Shown: piece after piece, positions 37,421-50,800 of the stretch
Position numbering within the stretch: the stretch's first letter is position 1
How the letters are laid out: each line of letters begins with the position of its first letter
NCBI RefSeq assembly: GCF_905147045.1
Contig: NC_065895.1
Coordinates: 11,041,001-11,105,000, forward strand
Source: Nymphalis io
Taxonomy: Eukaryota; Arthropoda; Insecta; Lepidoptera; Nymphalidae
Reading direction: 5' to 3'
DNA length: 64,000 nt
Program-made: the position numbers and the translations under genes
The notes under the pieces: generated by a model
The model's database searches: none
Seen by the model: the letters and a program-made list of their open reading frames with translations, nothing else
What the model was told of the DNA's origin: nothing

Positions 37421-39000
37421 TTTATCTATTATCTTCCTCCTGCTTTATAGTCATCTACTTTTAAGAAACTTCAATAACATAAATTACTACTATAATACTT
37501 TACCAAATACCTTAATTACAACAGATGTCTTACTTCGTCGCCAACTTGAAAAGTATTATTTTTGAAATATTTCACTAAGGTTTTATCTCCTTTTGAGGAG
37601 AAAGTTTAGAATATTATTCCCTAAAAGTAAACGTCTTTAGAATAACATCGTCTGATATAAATATACTAAGCTTAATATACTTAGTAAAAATAAGCCTTAT
37701 TGAGTGCTAGTGGGCAGATAGAAGAGCTTTCCAAATGGGCCGTAAAGCGGAGTGGGCTAAGATCATGACGTATTAACGATAATAGAATGCTTTCTGCAGT
37801 AGAGAAAAGTGCAGCAGAACAGTAGTATTCTACTTTTAAAAGAAAATCATTATAAATAACATTTAAAAAGAAAATCTTTAAAGCAATAAGCATATATAAC
37901 TACTTCTACTACGAACGAGACTTCACCAGATGATTGTTAGTTACGTTTAAAAATCAACTGAGTTTCTTTGTTGCTGTTGTTTCGTGAGGCTACTTTCGAA
38001 GTCTTAAACATTTGTACGAGTCCGTCACAGGAACTGAACTAACTACTCGACTCTAAAGTGCTATTTTTTTCAACGAAATCTTTTAAATAAGAAAACTGTT
38101 TTTAAATACTTATTTTACGCGAATATAATAACAACGATAATTATTAATAAACATTAATTTCCTATTGAATATTCCAAAGTAATTAACGTTTTCAGTACAG
38201 ACTGTGGGTATTTCCATTACAATGTACGCCAACCCCTAAACTTACTACGGTACTGCTCATACTTACTACTCATATGCAAATAATCCAAAACAAAAATTTA
38301 ATTAAGCCAACGTAATGCATAAGACTCTTTGTTCGAAAAACTGCTGAAATCATTTTAACAATTTAACTTTTTATTTAAGAATTAATTCGAAACGCAGCTA
38401 CTTATGTATTGTTTATTTATTTGTATTTTATTTGATAAAATATTAAATAGGAAGACAATGCTCAATTCTGTTTCTTATTTTATGAAATGCGCTGCATCTT
38501 CTGATATGAGATTTATATTAATATTTGTTTATTAATTTATTCATTTATAAACTACAAAAATAAACGTTTTCTCATTTATTATGGTTTATGGTTATATGAA
38601 TGCAAATGATCTTTCGTTTTTGATGAACTTTTATTTTCAATTTTAGTTTAAATTTTCTGAAACTATAATTTAATAATTATGTGGAATTATACCTATTATA
38701 TAATATGATATGTCAAATCATTAAAAACTACTAAATTGTCTTTGATCTCATTCTAATATCTTTGATAAGATCCGTTACAAGGCTACGTGTGAGTAATGTC
38801 TATGTCAGTTAACTCAGTGAAAATTAACACGTGAATAATGTACAGTTGAATAAACAGGACCAAAGACAAATACTAAAAATAATACAGTAATTAAAATACC
38901 AACGATTGGATAGGAAATTATCATTTCCTTAATAAAAAATCATAAGTGGTTACTCACAGCCGATCTTAACAAAGAAACGTATAGGTGGAAAATTGTACAT

Positions 39001-39031
39001 CTTTTAATAAAGTAATTTACTTTATTAAAAG
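39001..39031. repeat. Hairpin, 14-bp arms, 3-nt loop
   Basis: CTTTTAATAAAGTA, ATT, TACTTTATTAAAAG. Confidence 0.85.
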
Positions 39032-39589
39032 TTATTCGATAAAATATATGACTGGCGTTAATAAAAAAACCTGTTAAGCATACACTCGATGGATATTCTA
39101 TAAAAAAATACAAACCTGCTTTTTACTTTTGCTTTCTGCAATATAGTCGACCACAAATTACATTAAAAAATGTTTAACAATTTACGTTTATGACAGACTT
39201 TGTGAAGTGTGATGCCCCAGTGGTTAGAAGACGAGAACCTTAAAATTACCATTTACCTTTTGGTCACCTGTCTCATCCTAAGATAAATAACATAAACTAA
39301 AAGACATATTAAAAATATTAAGTCAATTAATAATGTAAATTAATTTGCTGATTTAAATGTCTAATATTTTTATATAAAGAGGTTGCAATCCCTTAATCCA
39401 ACGGAGACTATAATAAATGTCTGTATAACGAATTAATCTTTCTCTCTTACAGCAAATACAGTGCCTTTTTTATACTGGGCTTACAATATTATTTTCTCGT
39501 TACCTATGTATGCAGATCCTGAACCCGGGTTTCGGGTCAGCGAAAATTTATTTGTATTTTTGTGTCCAAAAAGACCCGAATTTCTCTTT

Positions 39590-39845
39590 TTTTATAGAAT
39601 AGGTAGCCGGGCGGGCAAAAAGGCCAAATGGGTAAGTGGTCACCGGTTAGTAAAAGCTGAAGCAACACTACCGTGCCTTGAAAAGCATCTAAAGACTTTG
39701 TTCCTACATTATAATTTCATCTGGTCGTGTCGGTTTATGAGAGTAAGTGTGCAAACCCAACGTACACAAGTGAGCAAGATAATAGCGTATTTTCCAGTCT
39801 CCGTCAAGAATGGTCAACCGAATTAAATCGGTCAGGAGAACATAA
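39590..39845. repeat. SINE-C (minus) fused to SINE-B (plus)
   Basis: 39590-39650 is the reversed 3' end of SINE-C (TTTATAGAATAGGTAGCCGG, AAGTGGTCACCGG). 39652-39845 is SINE-B (ACCGTGCCTTGAAAAGCATC, GGTCGTGTCGG, AATCGGTCAGGAGAAC). Confidence 0.65.
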
Positions 39846-40497
39846 TTCTATTGAGGATTTTTATTATAATATCTTTCATATAATCTACAAAAAAATAATA
39901 TTCAATAAATTCAAAGCGTTACCGATTGGCCCGGAAAGGGTTACAAACGTTCTGCGAAAAAGATTTATGTTTAGTCAAATATAAAATTCAAATATAAAAG
40001 CAGTGAATCGAATTGTATACCAATATTTAAAAAAAAACATAAAAATGAAAGGGAAACTTTTTTCAATAAAATAATACACGGTACATAATTAAAAACTCTT
40101 TTAATATTAAATCTTTGACTCTAACATAGAAATTATACTGAGCGCCTATGCCCTTTACTGTACCCCCTACAATGTATATGTACCCCAACTTTGATATTGC
40201 GTGATGATCAGTTGAGAAGTTAAGATATGGAAGCGTAACAAACAAACTCACTATCGCATTTATATTATTAGTAAAGATAGCGGCAAAGTCCAAAGAGAAA
40301 TATTTAAAATATTTTTTTATTCTATTCTGTAAGTACAAACTCGATACTCACAGCAGAACACGCCTGAAAATTGCCTAAAAGTGATATGCGACTTTGACCG
40401 AAATAATTATAACACTTCAAGAATACATGCATTAAAATAGTGTGTCACCATAAGTTGGTTGTCACGGGTGAGTAGTTAAGCGATTTCTTACAGAAAG

Positions 40498-40569
40498 CCT
40501 TACCTTCTCCTCAAAAAAAAAGGGGAGGAGGCCTTAGCCCAGCAGTGGGACATTCACAGGCTGTTACTG
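40498..40569 (+). repeat. SINE-A, 3' terminal fragment
   Basis: CCTTCTCCTC, a nine-A run, then GGGGAGGAGGCCTTAGCCCA and the CAGGCTGTTACTG end. Confidence 0.85.
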
Positions 40570-42185
40570 TTACAGAAAACATTTCTATTGTACGTATACA
40601 AACAATATAGATTATCAACTCATAGTTAAAACTAACTTGATTATAAAGTATCAACTAGATTTCTCTTTAGCTCCTATTAAGAGATTAACCCTTCTTACAC
40701 AAACTTTAATTCCATAAGCAAATAAATTACAAACGAACTTATACTTGTATAAACCTCAGAAGTCAGAAATAAACATCATTTGAACTAACCAAATATTTAA
40801 TTATTATTATTACAATCTAACTAAACATAAATAATATTAATGAAAAAAAATGTTCTTAAAATTTAGAATAATATATCACGATCTACCAGGGTACCAATTA
40901 TACTCATTTATATGGTTGAAGCTAACCAAGAGTCTTCTACTAAATTATAACGGTTACGATACGTTCCCGATTCTATTCCGATCCAACTGCAATCGTTTCA
41001 ATTTGATTGTGAGAAAGTAAAAATTTATTAGTAGAATTGAACTTCAGTGAGCTGCACCTGTTGTGGATTCGAGCTGACTCAGTCAGTTAGTCAGTCGCGG
41101 TTAACCCCGAATACAGTGCATACCATAAATATATTCGTATATACAGTTTTGATTATATATAAGACAAATATATATAATGCATATTAGCATTATTATTATA
41201 TTGTTTTAACGTCAGGTACTCTCACAATCTCATCAAGAATTGATATTTTTATTTATTTATTTTTTTGATAATGTAATTTCGATTTGTTTTTTAAAGTAAG
41301 TAAATATTATATCAGACATCTTTATTGATCAATGTAATTATTGATTCACTGTATTTTTGACGTTATTAAAATATTAGACATGCTGTAATTACCTGTATTT
41401 AAAAGTTTTATTTATTACATCATTATTTGTTATCTATCTCTTCTATGTATTAAAAAATTGTTACTTTTGTAAGCAGTCATATAATAAGTAAATAAACATT
41501 CCAAGAGCGAAGCCAAGGAGATTAACGCTTGTAAGTACAATGAAAACTATCTAGGTCCCATTTTAAACACACAAACTAAATGTACACACATCCCGCAACT
41601 TCAAGTGTATATTCGTAACTTAGATAAACTTTGGACAAGGTAAATCTAAATGATGTATAAACATTACCTAAGTTAATGGTCAGAATAAAATAAAATACTT
41701 AATGTGTAAATGTTATATTTACTTATTAGAGGTTTGCTAGCGGATGTTACATAAACTATTTCTTTAAAAAATCATTTACTAAAACTAGAAACACTGCATG
41801 CATAGTGTTCTTGCGCCGATTACAATTTCATAACAATATCAGAAAAACAAATATTTTAAAAAAATGACAAATAATTATAATATATAAAATAAATTATAAA
41901 TAAATGATTTGATAGATTGAGCTAGTCAATATAGTTTTTATCTTACAATATATCTGTCATCTTATACATAAGAGCATTTTGAGCACTGTAAACAGAAGCT
42001 AAAGTTTTGATATTTTAAAAAACAAAAATAAAAAGTCTTAACAGTTAAATAAAACACTAAAATCTTACTTCTCTAGAAAGCAAATCCGCCGCAAGTCCGG
42101 AAGAATAAAAATAAAGTCATAATTAAACTCTAAGTATCTAATAAACAAAATCTATATCAATCGCTAAGTCATAAACTTCCCTTCA

Positions 42186-42330
42186 ACAACAGCGCTATTT
42201 CATCCGACCTCGCAAGTTCACCTGACATCCTGACAAGTGACGATCATTATGTGGTCACCACTAACCGCCTTAACCTTTACCTCTGGCTCTTCCCTTCCGG
42301 GTTTTTATACCGTATGGTATGATCTTTCTA
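42186..42330. other. GC-richer patch with a minus-strand TATAAAA
   Basis: Minus-strand GGTATAAAAACCCGGAAGG lies about 75 bp before an ATG followed by a possible donor (GTCAG|GTGAAC). Could be a promoter plus tiny first exon, or chance. No downstream coding exon identified. Confidence 0.2.
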
Positions 42331-42562
42331 CCTTGATATCTATAAGAGTGAGAACAGTGAATTAATAATAATTGGTATAAATTCTTTTGCAGAATAAGTT
42401 ATGATAATTTCATTGCATTTACATACTTATATAGAGAAGTTATTTAAAGTTAACTCGAGTTTTTTTTTTATTTCGATGTTATGTTCCTTTGTTCTATGTT
42501 GACATGCCAAGTACATATATTTAAAAAAAAAGATGTGAGATTCAGATGTCTTATTTCAATAA

Positions 42563-43130
42563 TGATATGACTTTATACAAGCTCGCCTGGGTAATTTATT
42601 ATTATTTCGAAAACATATATTTGTTTATTATAATATGTATTAATATATAAGAGACGTGTATTTATCAGATAAGCGTACTTAATATTTTGAGCATATTTAT
42701 GAAACATATATCATCAGGTATTCTTTGTTGGTTTTAATGATTCGGATTCAAGGGCGAGTGTGCCAGTGTGCCTATAGCATAAGGGATATAACATCATAGT
42801 TTCCTACTTTACAATTTAAAGCTGGGAACATATAATTGGAAAAAGAAACACACGTACTTTGTTACGTAACGTAAAGAGACATGAGACGACTGACTATATG
42901 TATAATTAGTTATATTTATATATTATAAAATAACTTTTTATTCAATATTATATTAATATACCGGAAACATAAAAGCCCACTGCCGAGCTTAGGAATCATA
43001 TAGGGAGAAGATAATTTAACTACGTTGCTGCTTCAAAAAATATTTACCATTCCTTACCAAAGCATCACCAATCTTGGAAACTAAGGTGTTACGTCCCATG
43101 CACCTGTAACAATAATACTACGTAATGCTC
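42563..43130. repeat. Degenerate SINE-C fragments
   Basis: 42563-42596 (TTTATACAAGCTCGCCTGGG) and 42755-42810 (GCGAGTGTGCCAGTGTGCCT), plus. 43045-43130 (CACCAATCTTGGAAACTAAG), minus. Confidence 0.5.
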
Positions 43131-43378
43131 TTTGGTGGTAAATTATAAGATGAGTGAGACAAAACTTTACCACCAGGTAACCTCAAAAATAAATTGTTCA
43201 CAGAGAAAACATGTAAAATTAAAATTTAAACTAACTAAAAAAATGAGAATTACACTCAAAATCCTTGTTCTTAATCAAAATAAATTACTCAAAATAGCAA
43301 TTATTCAATACCGATATAAATCAAACTGAAAAACACATTATAATTCATTGCCAAACGAATTTTTGCATCAATCATCTT

Positions 43379-43489
43379 AACGGCCTCAGCTATAATCGCC
43401 GAATTCGTTCTAACGTGCGATGCGATGCGACCCTGCGAGCTGCGACAAATATTATTGTTAATGCGATTCAATGCCGCACTGAGGCCGTT
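43379..43489. repeat. Short GC-rich inverted-repeat element (possible MITE)
   Basis: AACGGCCTCAG at 43379-43389 and its reverse complement CTGAGGCCGTT at 43479-43489 bracket a GC-rich block with GCGATGCGATGCGACC. A 68-codon minus frame overlaps it but looks incidental. Confidence 0.45.
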
Positions 43490-43769
43490 GTCTGACTCAG
43501 CCGTCATTTTTACGTCATTTTCATCCTGTTATCCCAACGCCTTCTGGACCTGGATAAATACCAAACATAGCTTCATTATGAGTTAATATAAATAATAACT
43601 GGAGAAATATTTATTCAACTAATATAAAAAAACACTTAAACGAGTGATACCTAACAGCTCCAGCAACATAAATATACGTTAAATAAAAAAAATTAAAACA
43701 AAGCATTTAGTACATTTATGAAAAAATTGGATATTTAATACTCTATATGTTATTGTCATCAGCAGCATG

Positions 43770-43877
43770 AGGTTGCATGTGTCGGATGAAAATCTGTCAC
43801 TTGTGTATCCTCCAACCCGCATTAGAGCAGCGTGGTGGAATGAGCTCCACCTTCTCCTCACATTAGGAGGCTGTTAC
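43770..43877 (+). repeat. SINE-A, internal 3' fragment
   Basis: CCAACCCGCATTAGAGCAGC and GTGGTGGAATGAGCTC followed by a shortened end AGGAGGCTGTTAC. Confidence 0.75.
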
Positions 43878-43989
43878 TTTACTTTACACCATTATAGTTT
43901 CTGCAATCGGCTTAGTAAAAACTTTAATATTGAAGTGCAAGATTTGACCCACACATACTAACAAGTGGAGTGGCAAAAAAGTAGTTGTT

Positions 43990-44494
43990 CCCTTGGTGGT
44001 AGTGGTGGTGGCCTTGCGCAAGCCCGTCTGAGTAGATACCGCTCATCACATTTCTATCACAAAACAGCACTGCTTAGTATCTTTGTTGTGTACCGGTTTA
44101 TAGGGTAATACATAACACGGTCATATATATTATTTCCTAAGGTTGGTGGCGCATTGACGATGTAAGGGATGGTTAATATTTCTTAGAGTGCTAATATCTA
44201 TAAGTGGTAGCCCTACTGGTGGTAGGCCTTTGTGCAAGCTCGTCTGGGTAGGTACCACCCACTCATCAGATATTCTACCGCAAAACAGCAATACTTGATA
44301 TTGTTGTGTTCCGGTTTGAAGGGTGAGTGAGCCAGTGTAATTACAGGCACAAGGGACATAAAATCTTAGTTCCCAAGGTTGGTGGCGCATTGGATATGTA
44401 AGCGATGGTTGACATTTCTTACAATGCCAATGTCTAAGAGCGTTGGTGACCACTTACCATCAGGTGGCCCATATGCTCGTCCGCCTTCCTATTC

Positions 44495-44581
<87 letters not shown>

Positions 44582-44640
44582 TGGTGGTGACAGCTTACCA
44601 TGAAGTGTACCATTTGGCAGTCCGCCAATATATTTTAGAT
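43990..44640 (+). repeat. Old SINE-C copy interrupted by a young SINE-C
   Basis: Old copy 5' part 43990-44208 (GGTGGCCTTGCGCAAGCCCG to ATATCTATAAGTGGT); it resumes at 44581 (GTGGTGGTGACAGCTTACCA). Confidence 0.85.
44209..44580 (+). mobile_element. Young nested SINE-C with 70-A tail
   Basis: The insert begins AGCCCTACTGGTGGTAGGCC and ends CCTTCCTATTCTAT plus an A tract at 44498-44567 (70 A), a G, then 12 more A. A 7-bp target duplication AAGTGGT lies at 44202-44208 and 44579-44585 (the last two A of the tail overlap it). Long tail plus intact duplication mark target-primed insertion. Confidence 0.9.
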
Positions 44641-46119
44641 AAAATAAATGTTAAAAATCAACCATGGCTCCAGAACCAGGATATTTCAATAAAATCAAAA
44701 AACATACTTTTTAAAGTAAGATCATATTCGTAACTGCTCTAATGGAAAAGTCGAGAACTTTTTCTTGATTATTTAAGACGTGGCTAAGTCGAATCCATTA
44801 TCTGCGCTTAAACCCAAATAAGATCAGGCAGATATATTACATTAAAACGGTTTATTATCATACGGTACGGTTTTATTATGAATATAATTATTTGTTTTAT
44901 CAGCATTAAAAATAAACTCAACTGTGAAAATTTTATGCTATAATTAAACAAGCAATGCTTACAAATACCAGTCGATAATTTTAAAAATATCCATGCAAAA
45001 AAATCTACGAGTTTCCTTATCACGTTCCGTTGTAATTAAAGACATGATTAAAGGAGCTAAAAATATTTCAGCAATATTATTTTAAATTAATATGCTTATA
45101 GTCTATCTTTCCTTGATCCCATATCAAAAATCATTGACCATTCGGATAGAGATATGATTCTTAGTAAGTCATTAAATAAATAATTATTTTTACAATTTAA
45201 AATAAATAAGGAAAATTATTATTAAATATGTAATTGAACTTTTAGCACGCAAAAAATCTCAATATGTCTTACGTTTACAATTATTAAATCCCAAAAAATG
45301 CTTAAACTATTATTTTTTTTTAATTTTTAATGCAAATGAAAGTTTTATTTATGTCCATTGATATTTTTATTATTAAGAAATAAATAGTATATTTCAAATA
45401 TTAAGATTCACTGGCCGCCACTCTCTGTATGTGTTCGCGGTAATTCTAAGAACTTCTGTGTGTGAATTTTAATTCTGTTTTTATTAATAGACTATTGTAT
45501 GGGTATTTATATACTAATAATTAAAGAGGAACATATAATAATTCGCGTGTTTATATAATTTATGTAAATTAGTATGATATTTGTCGATTATGTCGAAGAA
45601 AACCTGTCTTCTAAAAATGTAAGGGTGAGTTGTTACATTTAAAGTGTTCGAGTATTTCGGCAATTAAAATATGTGAATTTGTTAATGATTCTCTCAAACT
45701 GAAATAGATTTAGTTTTTAATTTAATTTAGCGTGTAACGATGAAGCCGAGACTACAGACTGCCTATAAAGGCTCCTTAAAAATTCCAAATAAAACAAAAA
45801 GTATTCTAAAGAATAGTCCACTTTACTACACATATTATGTATGTCTGTATCAACACAGTACAACTTTTTTCAATTTTAAATACAAAAGTTAAATTAGTAA
45901 ATAAATACCACGATAGCCGCGTAATTAAAAGGTGACAGCATTTATCCATTGTCTCTGGACAAACCTGACTTGATTCACGTGAATTTTCCATCATATAATT
46001 AAAGAAAATATAAGAGATACTTGTTATATTCAGTCCTATGATTTTTTAAATTACAAATTTTTAAAAGATGTATTATAAGTATACTCATTTTCCAGAAGTT
46101 TAATTTTAGAATATATAAC

Positions 46120-46264
46120 CAGGCCCGGACTTAGATCCCCTAGGCAATTTGACATTTAAGGCCTCCTTTCCGAAGTGGTTAGAGCAAAATTATATTATTT
46201 TTGGCTTGACGCTCGGCTGGCGGGGCACCAAGACTTTGTAGACCCAGGCACAAATCCGGGGCTG
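46120..46264. mobile_element. hAT-like MITE, 145 bp
   Basis: Ends CAGGCCCGGACTTAG and, reversed, CAGCCCCGGATTTGTG form imperfect terminal inverted repeats. Flanking 8-mers TATATAAC (46112-46119) and AATATGAC (46265-46272) agree at six of eight positions, fitting a worn 8-bp hAT target duplication. No coding capacity. Confidence 0.6.
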
Positions 46265-46674
46265 AATATGACACCACAGAGTGCTTTTAAATAGAATTGA
46301 TACAAAATTTCATAAAAAAATATTGTATACATAGAACATTATTGCGCTTTCCAACAACATATTACATTAAATGCAAATATAATCTCATCTTTATGAGTTG
46401 TTTAAGTTAAAAACCGAAGCGCAATTGGGAATTTAATATATTTTTTTAGATTTTTAAACTGGCCATGAAAGGGATCTAGTTTTGTTTATATTTAAGTAGA
46501 CGTTGTTTTGAAACAGAATTGAACAACGATAATGGGGTCATTCGCTAGGGTTGACTATCGGCCTCGCGTGATAAGTTTCAATACGCATAATATTATATAC
46601 ATACCTACGTCATAAACTTTAACATAATTTTATTATTATATGTTTTAACATAATTATATATTAACATAAATCTT

Positions 46675-46776
46675 CTAGCGTACGTAACACACCTCTGGGG
46701 TGAAGCTATCGACAAGCATGGAGAATCGTTGGCTGTCAGCCTAGATATCTCCAAGGCTTTCGACAGGGTCTGGCAA
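46675..46776 (+). pseudogene. Short LINE reverse-transcriptase fragment (jockey/CR1-like)
   Basis: Thirty-four codons read LAYVTHLWGEAIDKHGESLA followed by VSLDISKAFDRVWQ, the first RT motif of jockey/CR1-type elements. Matching stops abruptly on both sides. Confidence 0.75.
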
Positions 46777-47171
46777 ATTCTCGCAAAAAAATATTATAAA
46801 TTGATATAATTTATCTTTAGGTATTTAAATTATTTCCACAATGAATGTGTTATTAAAAAAAGGAATGAGAAGTAATATAAATCAATATTATAAAAAGGAA
46901 ACTGTCTATCTGTTATCATGACCTAAAAGCATAACCGATTGTGATGAAAGTTAGAAAAAAGTTGCTAGATGGCTTCCACCTTGAATTGGACTAAAATTAA
47001 GTCTACTAATATTAATTCTATATTGTAATTTCAAAAAAGAGCTTATTTCTTATGAATCTCTTAAAAGATACACTTGAAAAGTTTTAGTCTTTTGAAAAGT
47101 TTTACAAGTTCTACGTGAATTAATAAGAGAAACAAATTTAACACAAATAAAAACAATTAAGTACAAAATAT

Positions 47172-47177
47172 TTTATT
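47172..47177 (-). promoter_or_regulatory. Poly(A) signal AATAAA of the UGT gene
   Basis: TTTATT on the plus strand, 28 bp beyond the UGT stop codon; the position is normal for a cleavage/polyadenylation signal. Confidence 0.6.
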
Positions 47178-47204
47178 ATAAATATAATTTTGTAACTTTA
47201 ACAA

Positions 47205-47762
47205 TTACGATCGTTTTTTCTTTGTTTTTTGTTTATTTTCTGATTTAAATAAGTTAACAAATATCGTAAAAACTAACTTAAATAATTTAAAAATCAGATA
47301 GACTACAGACAAAATTAGTAATACCATTAAAATTAGAATACTATAGACATCTAACAGTGAACATTTAAACCATGTGATGTGAGTCGAAGGTAGTGACGGT
47401 GGCGCCATTTTGTTTCTTGCTACGTACTCCGTCCAGAAGATGGCGCTGTCCAAGACATTCATAGGCCTATCATGCCAAAGCTTGGAAATTCGTTGAGCAT
47501 TTTGCTGAATCCTAAGTAAAAAAAATATTGTTACTAGGTTTAGAAATCAAAAAAATGTTATTCTTAAAAAACTGTATGTGTAGGTTTATAGTATTTTTTT
47601 ATTCAGTAATTGGTTATGATATTTCTATAAGACATTAAATTTTATTCACTTCTAAACTCTTAAAAAAATATTCTAAAATTAACTTAACAAACAGAATAAT
47701 TTTACGATAAACATTTCTAAAATAGTGAAACCATACAATATAGCTATTTTTATACAGGAAAA

Positions 47763-47848
<86 letters not shown>

Positions 47849-50800
47849 TTAGAAGTAGTCAAGGTTTAGGTGATATAGGTATAGCCAAAAATATTTTTAA
47901 CAACCACAGGAAACTTCAAAATATCTTAGGTATTTAAAGCACTTACTCTGAAGACGACAAATGCTTGATAGCTTCAACCAAATTGTCAGCGTTAAGGTGA
48001 TCAAAGTGGATAGTTGTACCCAGTCCACTATCAGCCACAGCCGCCGAGTTAGAAAATTGATCTCCAAAGAAAGGAATCGTCAACAATGGCGTCCCACAAT
48101 GAGCTGCTTCAGAAATACTAAGCATTCCACCGTGAGACACAAATGCTTTTACATTTGGATGACCTAAAATAAACATTTATTTTATTTAAAACTTAACTAA
48201 TTAATGTATTCGCACGGGTGCAATAAGGGTTACATACTCTACAAACAAAGTTTATATCGTAATACACGCCAGTAAATTTCCGAATCGACATGATTTTTTC
48301 CTATATCTTTAACAATTTTCGTCATATTTCAGCAAATTTACACAACTGTTTATGTTCAAACTTTAATGTTTTATATACCTAATACTTCCTCGTGAAACAC
48401 TTCATCAATTGATTGAAAACAGTATGAAAAACCGTTCGATAGTTTTTTGAATTTATCGCATTCAGACAGACAGATGCGGCGGGCGGACTTAGCATTATAT
48501 TACGTTGAGATGATTGATTTAATAACGTATTACATTTACATAATATCATACTCATACCCACTCAATGGTAGTGAAAACAACATTTTTTGTCGAAATACTT
48601 TTGTTTAAGTTTTTATTAAATAAATAATGAATGCCACATCTAAACGTTGCTATAATAATAGCCGATGAAAATTTTGGATCAACAACGACTCATATGGTAG
48701 CGGGAAACCAAAATGCCAAAGTCAATCGGAGTGTCGCTAACGATGATGCTGGCCATGCTTAAAAATACTTTCCGTAAATATATGAAAATATTGCATTGGT
48801 TACTATTTTTTAGTGATGGAGAACGATAGAGAAAAAATTGGAGACATTTCAAGGTAGAACCGTGATTCTGACATACATATTTTTTGAAATAGTAATTACA
48901 AGCTAGCGATTAGCAAAAAAAAAACTAAAAAACATACGGAAGCAACAAATTTTACAAACAAATCTGAAATTGTTATCAAGAAATTCTCCGACTTGTATGA
49001 GTGTCTTTTGTCTTGAATTCTACGTATCTATCGTATCTCGTTGATAACCGGAACAATGTATACTATTATATAACATTATCTAAATTTAGCTCAAGGTCGA
49101 GGGCCGTGCTAACATAAAGTTTCAGTAGAGTTTATAGTCAACCGCAAAAGATCCTAGTATATATTATATCGCATACATATGTATATTGCATGCTTAATTA
49201 ATCGTCTTATAAAAGTTATTTGTATTTATGCCAAATTGCTATGAATAGTTTTACAGCAGATATATAATATATTATTGTTATTTATACATCCAAAAACGCC
49301 CAAAAAACAGCTAAGTCTAGATAGTGAATAATATATATAATATTTTTTTTTGAATTATTTGGATTTTGTTTAAATATCTCACGAGCAAGCACCATAGCGC
49401 TTTCACGTGCTTAGTTAAAATTATTGCGAGCTCGACGGTGAATATAAATGACTTGAGGAAGGAAGTCTTGAATTAAATTCTGCCATTTGCATATTTACTG
49501 TAAACCAAAATAAGCCTCTAGCAATAGGACTTTTCCAGATTGATACTGGTATATACGATAGTTCTATCCCATTTTACGCATTATATGTTTCATTTAAAAA
49601 TATGTAAAGAAGTCTTTATTTTTTTTAAGTAAATTTACCGGATTTACATAAAAACTACCAAAACATTACTGTATATATATACCTATTCGCGAAAGAAAAA
49701 TTATATTGTGATGCTGTGTATTTAATTACACATATATCTCATTATTTAATATTGAAAAAAAATACAAAGTATTATAATCGATTTCTTTTTCCTCTACTTT
49801 AGATTTGCCCACAAGAACATTCGCTTGCAATTAAATTCTAATTGATTTCATAGAAAATTATGCGTAATGATGCTAACATAGTATTATTTCCAATTTCGTG
49901 AATATTTTCTGCTTATTAATGTCATAAAATAAAAATATTATCCAGTTTTAGGAGTTTAAGCATCAAAGACTTGGTGCTTATTACATCTACGCTCATCTAA
50001 CATCACGCTGTCTCAACTGTAGATACCTGCCAGTAACCATCGCTTTAGTTTCACCGCTAAGCAAGAGTGGAATTACTTACATGAATTAAGAAGTGTAGTG
50101 TGGTGCTCAGATTAGAAGCACTACCCTCAGATACTATTCAAGTTCTCTATACACTGAGCCATCTGTGATCTCAGCTCCATGTTTTATTTAAAGACTTATA
50201 AGCTATACTTACATAAAATGTCTAATTGAGGGAACCAGCTGCTTGTTAATAAATTATCATTACTGACTGAAAACGTCGGGTCTTCCAACTTCCAAAGGAC
50301 CTTTTGGGGGATTTTCTTAAACGCGAGAATAAATTGTTCCATTTTATTCTTCGACATAGTGCTCGTTTTTAAATTAGATCCAAAGCTAACGTAAACAACA
50401 CCGTGCTTCGCACTGGATATAAACTTTTCTATATCCTAAAAAAATGTAGAATTAATAAATATAAATAGGTAAAATATTTATTATGTTAATTATACAACAA
50501 ATATAAAATATTTTCTTAATCTTAATCAGGGATTCTATTGATTATTAAAAAATTAAAACTCAAAAATTAGAAACTTGTCAGAAATCGTTTAAACTAAAAG
50601 CCAAGCCATCGTGGGATTAAAACAAACGGTGGTTATACAAATTTCATGATTGCTAGTGTTTGTACTTAAGGAAATCGGAAAATTTGTTATTTCATATTTC
50701 GAACCATATTTACTTAATTTAGATAATAGTTGATTGAAATCATATTCGCTATGTAGTATGTGCAGTATGTACTTATAGGTTTTTCGATTCGACTTAGAAA

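Larger units (their letters stand above)
37421..42562. other. Non-coding, AT-rich
   Basis: Only the SINE, hairpin and Helitron-like pieces listed at 39001, 39590-39845, 40140 and 40498 are recognisable. Confidence 0.45.
44641..47171. other. Non-coding region before the UGT 3' end
   Basis: Apart from the MITE at 46120, the RT fragment at 46675 and a Helitron-like scrap at 46890, no feature is seen. Confidence 0.45.

Noticed and set aside
44379..44603. Lysine-rich 74-codon frame
   Set aside because: The lysines are the translated poly-A tail of a SINE-C.
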